43,679 nucleotides of DNA, taken from contig JAEUQO010000126.1 of assembly GCA_016789605.1 (NCBI GenBank), forward strand, positions 1 to 43,679, in the 5' to 3' direction. Under the pieces are notes generated by a model that worked only from the letters and a program-made list of their open reading frames with translations, was not told the DNA's origin and ran no database searches. Of the stretch, positions 36,652 through 43,679 are shown one piece after another (within the stretch, counting starts at the first letter, position 1; each line of letters begins with the position of its first letter). The DNA is from Acidobacteriota bacterium. GTDB taxonomy: Bacteria; Acidobacteriota; Blastocatellia; RBC074. The position numbers were made by a program, and so were the translations under genes.

Positions 36652-38484
36652 GTGCATCACGCAATTCCCCAACGACAAACGAGCAAAAGTCGGCAGAACC
36701 TTCAGTCTTCCATCCAGGCCGCAACGCATCTCACTCGTATTTCGTCTCCGCATTTTTGCCTTTTGCCTTTTGCCTTTTGCCTTTTGCTTTCTTCTTCCCT
36801 GGGCCAGACGCCACTCTTTCGCGAAGTCGCGGCTGAAACCGGCCTGCAGTTTCATCACTTCACCGGCGCAACCGGCGAATTTTACATGCCGGAAATCATG
36901 GGGTCGGGCGTGGCGCTGTTTGACTATGACCGTGACGGTGATTTGGACGTGTATTTCGTACAGGGCACGCTGCTTGACGAAAAGAAAAAGCTGGCCGATG
37001 CGCGCTATGCGCCGCCAGCGAATTGGAAGCCCGGCAATCGGCTGTTTCGCAACGAACTGATTCCGTCAGGCAAATTGCGGTTTGTGGATGTCACCGCACA
37101 GGCGGGCGTTGGTCACATTAGCATCGGCATGGGCGTAAGCGTCGGTGACATTGATAACGACGGCGATCTGGATTTGTACCTCACGAATCTGGGCGCAAAC
37201 GTGCTGTATCGCAACAACGGCAACGGCACGTTCACCGATGTTACCCGCGATGCGGGCGTAGACGATCCGCGCTGGAGCACCAGCGCCGCTTTTTTGGACT
37301 ATGACCGCGATGGCGATTTGGACTTGTACGTGTGCAATTACGTGAATTTCACCGTCAGAAGTCACAAACGCTGTTTTGCGCCGACCGGCGAACTGGATTA
37401 CTGCACGCCCGCCGCCTATCGCCCGTTGCCTGACCGCTTGTTTCGTAACGATGGCAAAGGCGCCTTCACCGACGTGACGCAATCGTCAGGCATCGGCAGC
37501 GTGCTGGGCCCGGGGTTGGGCGTCACCTGCGCCGATTTCAACGGCGATGGCTGGCCGGATATTTACGTCGCCAACGACGGCGCGGCCAATTTGCTCTGGC
37601 TGAATAAACAAGACGGCACTTTTGTCGAATCTGGCTTGCTGGCGGGCGCAGCCTATAGCATGGACGGCATCGCACGCGCAGGCATGGGAGCCACCGCAGG
37701 CGATTTTGACAACGACGGCGACGAAGACATACTGGTCACCAATCTGGCGCGCGAAGGCAGCACGCTCTATCGCAATGACGGACGCGGCAGCTTTCGCGAT
37801 GCGACACAGGAATTTGGTCTGGCGCAACCGAGTTTTCTTTCAACCGGATTTGGCGTGGGCTGGTTTGATTATGACTGCGACGGGCGGCTGGACCTGTTTG
37901 CCGCCAACGGCGCAGTCACGATCATCGCCGCGCAAAAAGCCACGCCGTATCCTTTTCAGCAACGCAATCAACTGTTTCATAACGAAGGCGTCAGTGCGGG
38001 TTTGCGCGAAATCAGCGCCACCGCCGTACCCGCCTTGCAAACGCCGGGCGTCGGACGCGGCGCAGCCTTTGGCGACCTGGACAATGACGGCGACGTTGAT
38101 GTGCTCATCAGCAACAACAACGGCACTGCGCGCCTATTGCTAAATGACGCGCGCGCGCGCAATCATTTCCTGACCGTGCGTTTGCAAGGCGTCAAAGACA
38201 ACCGCGACGGCATCGGCGCACTGGTCACCGTGCAGCGCAAAGGACAACCGCCGCTGCAACGCCGCGCGCACAGCGACGGCAGTTACCTGAGCGCCAGCGA
38301 TCTGCGCGTTCATTTTGGACTTGGCGCGTCAACAGAGATCACCGATATCATCGTGCAATGGCCGAGCGGCGAAAAAGAAAGCTGGCCGCAAACGACCGTG
38401 GACAAACAGGTCACGTTGCGCCAGCAAACCGGCAAAGCGTGGAAGCCGCCGTTGCCAGCACCTTCGGGCAAACCGGAGAAATAA
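36652..38484 (+). CDS. Exported FG-GAP/VCBS repeat protein with ASPIC-UnbV domain
   Basis: A protein of up to 610 residues (GTG 36652 as start). It holds several FG-GAP/VCBS units with calcium-type Asp loops, such as ALFDYDRDGDLDVYF, VGDIDNDGDLDLYLTN, FLDYDRDGDLDLYVCNY, CADFNGDGWPDIYVAND and FGDLDNDGDVDVLISN, folding as a beta-propeller. It ends with a UnbV/ASPIC domain (NHFLTVRLQGVKDNRDGIGA, then DLRVHFGLG). This is the CRTAC1-like architecture, thought to act in binding outside the cell. The signal-peptide core FCLLPFAFCLLL is translated from the 7-bp TTTTGCC array at 36754-36787. The start is uncertain: 36652 is the nearest GTG/ATG upstream of that core, and the next in-frame ATG lies beyond it. 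Confidence 0.85.
   Translation: MHHAIPQRQTSKSRQNLQSSIQAATHLTRISSPHFCLLPFAFCLLLSSSLGQTPLFREVAAETGLQFHHFTGATGEFYMPEIMGSGVALFDYDRDGDLDVYFVQGTLLDEKKKLADARYAPPANWKPGNRLFRNELIPSGKLRFVDVTAQAGVGHISIGMGVSVGDIDNDGDLDLYLTNLGANVLYRNNGNGTFTDVTRDAGVDDPRWSTSAAFLDYDRDGDLDLYVCNYVNFTVRSHKRCFAPTGELDYCTPAAYRPLPDRLFRNDGKGAFTDVTQSSGIGSVLGPGLGVTCADFNGDGWPDIYVANDGAANLLWLNKQDGTFVESGLLAGAAYSMDGIARAGMGATAGDFDNDGDEDILVTNLAREGSTLYRNDGRGSFRDATQEFGLAQPSFLSTGFGVGWFDYDCDGRLDLFAANGAVTIIAAQKATPYPFQQRNQLFHNEGVSAGLREISATAVPALQTPGVGRGAAFGDLDNDGDVDVLISNNNGTARLLLNDARARNHFLTVRLQGVKDNRDGIGALVTVQRKGQPPLQRRAHSDGSYLSASDLRVHFGLGASTEITDIIVQWPSGEKESWPQTTVDKQVTLRQQTGKAWKPPLPAPSGKPEK
36754..36787. repeat. 7-bp tandem repeat TTTTGCC, right copy, inside a coding region
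   Basis: Four TTTTGCC units plus TTTTGC, the inverted counterpart of 36504-36537. It is translated within the FG-GAP/ASPIC-UnbV protein, giving FCLLPFAFCLLL as the hydrophobic part of the signal peptide. Because 7 bp times 3 is 7 codons, all three frames of a perfect array give the same cyclic peptide. Confidence 0.85.
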
Positions 38485-38738
38485 CCAGTTCCCTCGCAAC
38501 CAACAACTGATAGCAACACATGCCGCAGGTGAACAATCTGTAGGCGAACATCCAAGCATGTGCCCAATAATGGCCCCAGACCATCTGCGGGAATGTCTTG
38601 ATATCACGACGATCCGACTGAAATCGTACGCAACAACCTGACTGCACCAGGCGCTCGCACAAACATGGCGTTGTGGCGACCTGACAGGTGCAAGCCGGGC
38701 GGTTGCGCACCAACCCAAGTCTTTCGGAGGAACTAAGC

Positions 38739-41700
38739 ATGCGAATCTATAAAACTCAGCTCTGGCAAGCCCAGCTCTGGCGAACTCAACTTTGGCTGGT
38801 GTTTTGTCTGAGCGTACTGCTCGGCGGCTCATTGGCAGTTTCCGCGCAAGCCGTCAAAGGCAGCTTGCTCGGCACCATTCTTGACGCCAACGGCGCAGCC
38901 GCACCCGGCGCAACCGTCACGCTGACAGAAACGCGCACCAATATCACCACCACCACCACCACCAACGCCGATGGCAATTACGTTTTTGCCAATATCAAAG
39001 ATGGCGTCTATCGCGTCGAAGCCACGCTCAGCGGTTTCAAAAAAGTCACGCGCGAAAACGTGCAGGTGGACGTCAACACCACCGTGCGCGTTGATTTGAC
39101 GATGCAGGTCGGCCAGGTGTCTGAAACCGTCACCATCGAAGCCAGCAGCGCGCCGCTGCTGCAAACCGACCGCGCCGACACGGGCCGTTTGCTCGAAAGC
39201 AAGCAGGTGGCGGAACTGCCACTCGGTTTCAACCGCAACTTTCAGGGGTTGCTGGTCACGGTTCCGGGCGCGACGCGGCCTGCGCGTCCGCACTCGGAGT
39301 TTTTCAATCCTCAAGATAGTCTGTTTTCAAACGTCAACGGCCAGGCGCGCATGTCGAACAACTTCATGATCGAAGGGGTAGACAACAATCATAAGACCGG
39401 TTTGCTGACCGTTTTGATTCCGGCGGCGGACGCGATTGAAGCGGTCAGCGTTTCAACCAGCAATTTCGACGCGGAATTGGGACGTGCGGGCGGCGCGGTC
39501 AGCTCGGTGACGATCAAGTCCGGCACAAATAATTTGCACGGCAGCGTCTGGTTTTTCGGCAACAACGAAAACACGCGCGCCCGCGAATACTTCACCGGCA
39601 ACCGCGCGCCGACGCGCTATCGCCAGCTTGGCTTCGCCGTCGGCGGCCCGATCATCAAAAACAAATTGTTCTACTTCGGCGATTACCAGTACACCAACGA
39701 CAAGCTGGGCAAGGTCAATCGCGCCATCATTCCAATCAACGAATGGCGGACGGGCAATTTCAGCAACTTCGCGATTCCGATTTATGACCCGGCCACGGGC
39801 AATGCCGACGGCACCGGGCGCACGCAATTCGCCAACAACATCATCCCGACCAACCGGATCAGCCCGATTACGCAAAAACTGCTGGCCTTTTTGCCCGCGC
39901 CGAATGTCGCGGGCGCGGCGCTCGGCACGCCGAATTTCGTCGTCAACACGGTGCGCGAACGCACCACGCATCAATTCGACACCAAGGTCAATTACAACCT
40001 CAATGACAAAAACGCCTTCGCCGTCCGCTTCAGCTACCAGCAGCCGAAGCTTTTCGACCCGGGCGCTTATGGCATTTACGGCGGTCCGGCAGGCGACGGT
40101 TTTGCCGGAACAGGCACACAGGATGTAATCAGTTCAGCGATCAATTACACCCACACCTTCAATCCGCAACTGATTCTGGAAACGCGCTTCGGCGTCAGTT
40201 GGTATCAAAACGTCGCCGTCACGCAGGCGGCTGGACTGAAGACTTCGGATGAAGTGGGCATCCGGGGCGTCAACGTAGATGAATCTTCCGCCGGTTTGAC
40301 GCGCATTCAAATCAACGGTTTCACCGCGCCGGTGCTGGGCTTTTCGCCGAGCCTGCCCTGGGATCGTGGCGAAACGACTTCCAACACGCAGGCCACGCTG
40401 ACCAAACTCGTCGGCAATCACACGATCAAATTCGGCGGCGAGTACCGGCGCAACCGCGACTTCCTGCTGCAGGTGCAGGATAACGGCGGCACACGCGGAC
40501 GGTACATTTTCGGCGGCGCGCAAACGGCATTGCCGGGCAACACCGCCGCCATCAACGGTCTGGGCAACGCCTTTGCCGCGTTTCTGCTGGACGTGCCGAA
40601 CAGCGTCGGGCGCGATCTGACGGTGATTGACGAACCGGGCACGCGGCACTGGGCGATTTTCTCGTTCGTCAACGACAAGTGGCAGGTCAGCAAACGCCTG
40701 ACGCTCGATCTGGGCTTGCGCCACGAGTTCTATCGTCCGCACACAGGCATCGTCGAACGCGGCGGATTGTCCAACTACAACATCAACAACAACACGCTCG
40801 AAGTCACCGGCTTTGGCGCAGTGTCATCGCGTGTCGGTGTGAAAAGCTATTACAAAAACTTCGCGCCGCGTTTGGGCGCGGCGTTTCGCGTGAATGACAA
40901 AACCGTTGTGCGCGGCGGATTCGGAACCAGCATCATTCCGTTCCCGGACAACCGCTACGCGTTCAACTTCCCCGTCAAGCAGAACAACCAATTCAACCCG
41001 GCGAATCAGTTTGCGGCGGCCGGTTCGATGGCTGCGGGATTGCCTGCGCCGCAGGTGTTCAGCGTGCCCGACAACGGCATCATCCAGGCCAACACGCCGA
41101 TTCTGCTCAATCAGGGCTTTTTCCACGTGCCGCCCAATCTGCGCGAAGCCCGGCTGCACTCGTACAACGTCGCTTTCCAGCGGGAACTCTTCTGGGGACT
41201 GACGGCGGATGTGGCGTATGTCGGCAACGTTGCGCACGGCGTGATCGCCGATTTCAATCTGAATGCGGGAATGGTTCCGGGTCAGGACAACGCCGGACGG
41301 CCTTTCTTCCAGAAATTCGGCAAGACGGCGTCGGTGCAAACCTGGTTCCCGACCGATACCAAATACAATTCGCTGCAAATCAAAGTTGACCGCCGTTTTC
41401 GCGGCGGATGGTTGGTCACGAACAGCTACACGCGCGGACGCGCCATCACGTTTTCCGACGACAACGGCGGCGTGGCAACTCCGGCTGATCCTGAGCTGAG
41501 TCGCGGCCCGGCCGGCTTTGACCGTAAACACATTTTCAACTCCACCTTCGTTTGGGACATTCCTTTCGCCAACAAGAGCAATGGCTTCATCAAAGCCATC
41601 TTCGGCGGCTGGCAGGTTTCAGGCATCTTCTCCCTGCAATCCGGCACGCCGATTGGCTTCACGGCGGACGCGGCGAACCTGCGCGCTCCTGGCAACACGC

Positions 41701-42074
41701 AACGCCCGAACATCAACGGAACGCCCAAGGTTTACGGCACAATCGGGCCGCGTCCAGCAGGCAACACCGATAACACGCTGCTGTATTTCGACCCGACGGT
41801 CTTTTCCGCGCCGGCGGCGAATACCTTCGGTAACATGCGGCGCAACGATTCGATTCGCGGGCCCGGCTACACCAACCTGGACGGCACGCTGATCAAACGC
41901 TTCCGCTTCACCGAACGGATTGGCGGCGAGCTGCGCGCCGACGCGCTGAACGTCACCAACAGTCCGAACTTCAACAACCCGAACGGCGCTTTCGGCAATC
42001 CGGCATTCGGGCAGGTGACGACCACGATTGGCGGCGAACGTCTGGTGCGCTTTGGCGCGCGCGTGACGTTCTAA
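38739..42074 (+). CDS. Oar-type TonB-dependent receptor
   Basis: A 1111-residue outer-membrane receptor. The N-terminus has three QLW repeats (KTQLWQAQLWRTQLW, encoded by three 15-bp units) before the hydrophobic signal segment VFCLSVLLGGSLAVSAQA. The carboxypeptidase-regulatory-like domain (about 42-125: GSLLGTILDANGAAAPGATV, then GNYVFANIKDGVYRVEATLS) precedes the plug (VAELPLGFNRNFQGLLVTVP, then MSNNFMIEGVDNNHKTGLLT, then AELGRAGGAVSSVTIKSGTN). The barrel ends in RLVRFGARVTF. CGGAGGAAC precedes ATG 38739. A strong terminator separates it from the cytochrome/DUF1549 gene downstream. The substrate is unknown. Confidence 0.93.
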   Translation: MRIYKTQLWQAQLWRTQLWLVFCLSVLLGGSLAVSAQAVKGSLLGTILDANGAAAPGATVTLTETRTNITTTTTTNADGNYVFANIKDGVYRVEATLSGFKKVTRENVQVDVNTTVRVDLTMQVGQVSETVTIEASSAPLLQTDRADTGRLLESKQVAELPLGFNRNFQGLLVTVPGATRPARPHSEFFNPQDSLFSNVNGQARMSNNFMIEGVDNNHKTGLLTVLIPAADAIEAVSVSTSNFDAELGRAGGAVSSVTIKSGTNNLHGSVWFFGNNENTRAREYFTGNRAPTRYRQLGFAVGGPIIKNKLFYFGDYQYTNDKLGKVNRAIIPINEWRTGNFSNFAIPIYDPATGNADGTGRTQFANNIIPTNRISPITQKLLAFLPAPNVAGAALGTPNFVVNTVRERTTHQFDTKVNYNLNDKNAFAVRFSYQQPKLFDPGAYGIYGGPAGDGFAGTGTQDVISSAINYTHTFNPQLILETRFGVSWYQNVAVTQAAGLKTSDEVGIRGVNVDESSAGLTRIQINGFTAPVLGFSPSLPWDRGETTSNTQATLTKLVGNHTIKFGGEYRRNRDFLLQVQDNGGTRGRYIFGGAQTALPGNTAAINGLGNAFAAFLLDVPNSVGRDLTVIDEPGTRHWAIFSFVNDKWQVSKRLTLDLGLRHEFYRPHTGIVERGGLSNYNINNNTLEVTGFGAVSSRVGVKSYYKNFAPRLGAAFRVNDKTVVRGGFGTSIIPFPDNRYAFNFPVKQNNQFNPANQFAAAGSMAAGLPAPQVFSVPDNGIIQANTPILLNQGFFHVPPNLREARLHSYNVAFQRELFWGLTADVAYVGNVAHGVIADFNLNAGMVPGQDNAGRPFFQKFGKTASVQTWFPTDTKYNSLQIKVDRRFRGGWLVTNSYTRGRAITFSDDNGGVATPADPELSRGPAGFDRKHIFNSTFVWDIPFANKSNGFIKAIFGGWQVSGIFSLQSGTPIGFTADAANLRAPGNTQRPNINGTPKVYGTIGPRPAGNTDNTLLYFDPTVFSAPAANTFGNMRRNDSIRGPGYTNLDGTLIKRFRFTERIGGELRADALNVTNSPNFNNPNGAFGNPAFGQVTTTIGGERLVRFGARVTF

Positions 42075-42087
42075 CGTCAAATCTTCC

Positions 42088-42123
42088 GGGAGTGACAGGC
42101 AACCCGGTTTGCCTGTCACTCCC
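42088..42123. terminator. Terminator after the fifth receptor
   Basis: A perfect 15-bp GC-rich stem, GGGAGTGACAGGCAA (42088-42102) with TTGCCTGTCACTCCC (42109-42123), and a 6-nt loop, 13 bp after the stop. The T-run is poor, but the stem is very stable. Confidence 0.7.
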
Positions 42124-42159
42124 ATTCCATCAACGATCTCTCTCTCGTCCTGCCTGGTT

Positions 42160-43679
42160 ATGCAACGTCTGCTGAAACTCATCGCGCTTTCCCTTTTCTC
42201 TGTTGCCTTGCCCGCGCTGCTGCCGCAAAGCGATGCGCAAACGCGCGTAGATTTTGCGCGCGACATTCAGCCGATTCTGCAAGCGCATTGCACGCGTTGC
42301 CACAACGGCCAAAAAGCCATGGCGCGTTTGCGGCTGGACGACAAAACATCTGCGCTCAGAACGATCACGCCCGGCAACAGCCGTGCCTCGTTGTTATTGC
42401 AACGCGTACGCGGCGAAGGCGGCGAACGAATGCCGCTCGGCGGTGAACCGCTCAGCGAAGCGCAAATCGAATTGTTGCGCCGTTGGATTGACGAAGGCGC
42501 AAGCTGGCCGGATAGCGAGACGGAGGGCGAGAAATCTGCGCCAGCAGACGGACAGCGTAATCGGCATTGGGCGTTTATCGCGCCCAAACGTCCGGCGTTG
42601 CCTGCGGTCAAAACCGGAAGCTGGGTCAAAAATCCGATTGATGCGTTTGTGCTGGCGCGTCTGGAACGCGAAGGCTTGCCACCGTCGCCCGAAGCCGAGC
42701 GCGCCTTGCTTTTGCGCCGCGTGAGTTTGGATTTGACGGGCGTGTCGCCGACGCTGAAAGAGCTGGATGCCTTTCTGGCTGATGCTTCGCCCGACGCGTA
42801 TGAAAAAGCGGTTGATCGTTTGCTCAGCAGTCCGCGTTATGGCGAACGAATGGCGTTTCGCTGGCTGGATGCCGCACGCTATGCCGACACCAACGGCTAC
42901 CAGATTGACGGCGACCGCAGCGCCTGGCGTTGGCGCGATTGGGTAATTTCCGCGTTCAACGCCAACAAACCGTTCGACCAATTCGTCGTCGAACAGCTCG
43001 CGGGTGATTTGTTGCCCAATCCAACGCTCGAACAACGCATTGCAACGGCGTTTAACCGCAATCACCGTATCAATGCCGAAGGCGGCATCGTGCCGGAAGA
43101 ATACCGCATTGAATACGTCGTGGATCGCGTGGACACCACCTCAACGGTGTTCATGGGATTGACGCTGGGTTGTGCGCGTTGCCACAACCACAAATACGAT
43201 CCGTTTACCCAGCGCGAGTACTATCAACTGTCGGCGTACTTCAACAGCATTGATGAAGACGGTCACTCTTTCGATCAGGGCAATTCTCCGCCGGTGATGC
43301 TCGCGCCGACCGAAAGCCAGCAACAACGTCTGGCCGAATTTGACCGCGACATCGCCCAAGCCGAAACGCGCGTACAAAACTTGCTCAAACAATCCGCGCG
43401 CGTGGCGCGCGACTGGGAAAAGTCTTTGCGCCAGCAATCAGCACCGCAACAATGGTTTCCCGAGGACAAATTGCTGGTGCGCGTGCCGCTGGACGAAAAG
43501 AGCGCGCCGGTCTTTCATCCCTCTGATCGTAAACATCACGACCCGGACGAAAAGAAAAAAGAAGAAGCCAAAAAACTGGTCATCGGATTCAAAGACGGCG
43601 CGCCGCAATATGTGCCCGCGCCGACCGGCCAAGGCGCGACGTTTGACGGCAAGCGCTATTTCGACGCCGGTTTGCACGC
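42160..43679 (+). CDS. Planctomycete-type cytochrome c / DUF1549 protein, 5' part
   Basis: An exported protein whose first 506 codons are seen; it runs off the window. The signal peptide is about 1-27 (ALSLFSVALPALLPQSDAQ). A planctomycete cytochrome c domain (PSCyt1) follows: VDFARDIQPILQAHCTRCHN, with the haem motif Cys44, Cys47, His48, then RMPLGGEPLSEAQIELLRRW. A DUF1549 (PSCyt2) domain spans about 165-380 (NPIDAFVLARLEREGLPPSP, SLDLTGVSPTL, WLDAARYADTNGYQIDGDR) and carries CARCHNHKYDPFTQREYYQL with Cys338, Cys341 and His342. A further domain, often LamG-like, with DUF1553 after it, would be expected beyond the edge. Such proteins are linked by inference to periplasmic oxidation of polymers; the reaction is not established. 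It lies downstream of an Oar receptor. Confidence 0.9.
   Translation, partial: MQRLLKLIALSLFSVALPALLPQSDAQTRVDFARDIQPILQAHCTRCHNGQKAMARLRLDDKTSALRTITPGNSRASLLLQRVRGEGGERMPLGGEPLSEAQIELLRRWIDEGASWPDSETEGEKSAPADGQRNRHWAFIAPKRPALPAVKTGSWVKNPIDAFVLARLEREGLPPSPEAERALLLRRVSLDLTGVSPTLKELDAFLADASPDAYEKAVDRLLSSPRYGERMAFRWLDAARYADTNGYQIDGDRSAWRWRDWVISAFNANKPFDQFVVEQLAGDLLPNPTLEQRIATAFNRNHRINAEGGIVPEEYRIEYVVDRVDTTSTVFMGLTLGCARCHNHKYDPFTQREYYQLSAYFNSIDEDGHSFDQGNSPPVMLAPTESQQQRLAEFDRDIAQAETRVQNLLKQSARVARDWEKSLRQQSAPQQWFPEDKLLVRVPLDEKSAPVFHPSDRKHHDPDEKKKEEAKKLVIGFKDGAPQYVPAPTGQGATFDGKRYFDAGLH

Noticed and set aside
36504..36787. 7-bp arrays considered as a CRISPR
   Set aside because: The units are adjacent without spacers and the two arrays are inverted, so this is simple tandem repeat DNA.
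36397..36858. Minus-strand frame with RPICLRT-like heptapeptides
   Set aside because: The heptapeptides are the translation of the 21-bp tandem repeats; there is no sign of a real gene.

Overview
The window looks like a chromosomal piece of an Acidobacteriota member, probably a Blastocatellia- or Solibacter-like lineage. The basis is GC-rich coding sequence and five very large Oar-type TonB-dependent receptors with N-terminal carboxypeptidase-regulatory-like domains. Supporting it are a PQQ dehydrogenase with an inserted cytochrome c domain, a TPR plus FG-GAP/ASPIC-UnbV pair, a planctomycete-type cytochrome/DUF1549 protein, and many Tat-exported enzymes. The assignment is inferred from gene content; there is no rRNA or marker gene here. 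I saw no tRNA, rRNA, insertion sequence or phage gene.

Layout. 1-2548: 3' part of an Oar-type receptor, closed by a strong terminator. 2643-4710: divergent S-adenosylhomocysteine-hydrolase-like protein, then an AraC-family regulator. 4844-5436: possible 43-residue peptide, then a six-repeat type I-E-like CRISPR array without cas genes. 5576-6043: exported VOC-fold protein. 6161-12294 (minus strand): a run reading, in transcription order, multi-module RidA protein, DUF5674 protein, small unknown, Tat-RidA, DUF362 protein, unknown exported protein and uronate isomerase UxaC. 12578-19231: Oar receptor, exported CocE/NonD hydrolase, Tat-exported SelA-like PLP enzyme. 19329-19898: GNAT acetyltransferase. 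19871-25624 (minus): a membrane protein with cytoplasmic DUF4062 and a periplasmic beta-sandwich-like domain, 33 bp upstream of a 1432-residue Oar receptor. 25890-27191 (minus): ExuT-like MFS transporter. 27869-28987: Tat-exported Gfo/Idh/MocA oxidoreductase. 29243-38484: Oar receptor, PQQ dehydrogenase, TPR protein, FG-GAP/ASPIC-UnbV protein. 38739-end: Oar receptor followed by a cytochrome/DUF1549 protein cut by the window edge.

How it may work together. The recurring theme is import and periplasmic processing of organic matter: an outer-membrane receptor next to a set of exported enzymes. A second theme is hexuronate use. UxaC and the ExuT-like transporter lie about 20 kb apart, but each has a TTGGT-N3-ACCA(A/T) palindrome upstream, which may be a shared GntR/FadR-type operator.

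The most unusual points are the DUF4062-transmembrane-sensor plus Oar receptor operon; the RidA protein that appears to carry three RidA modules in one chain; a 7-bp tandem repeat element that encodes the hydrophobic core of a signal peptide; and the SAHH-like protein that has lost several active-site features.
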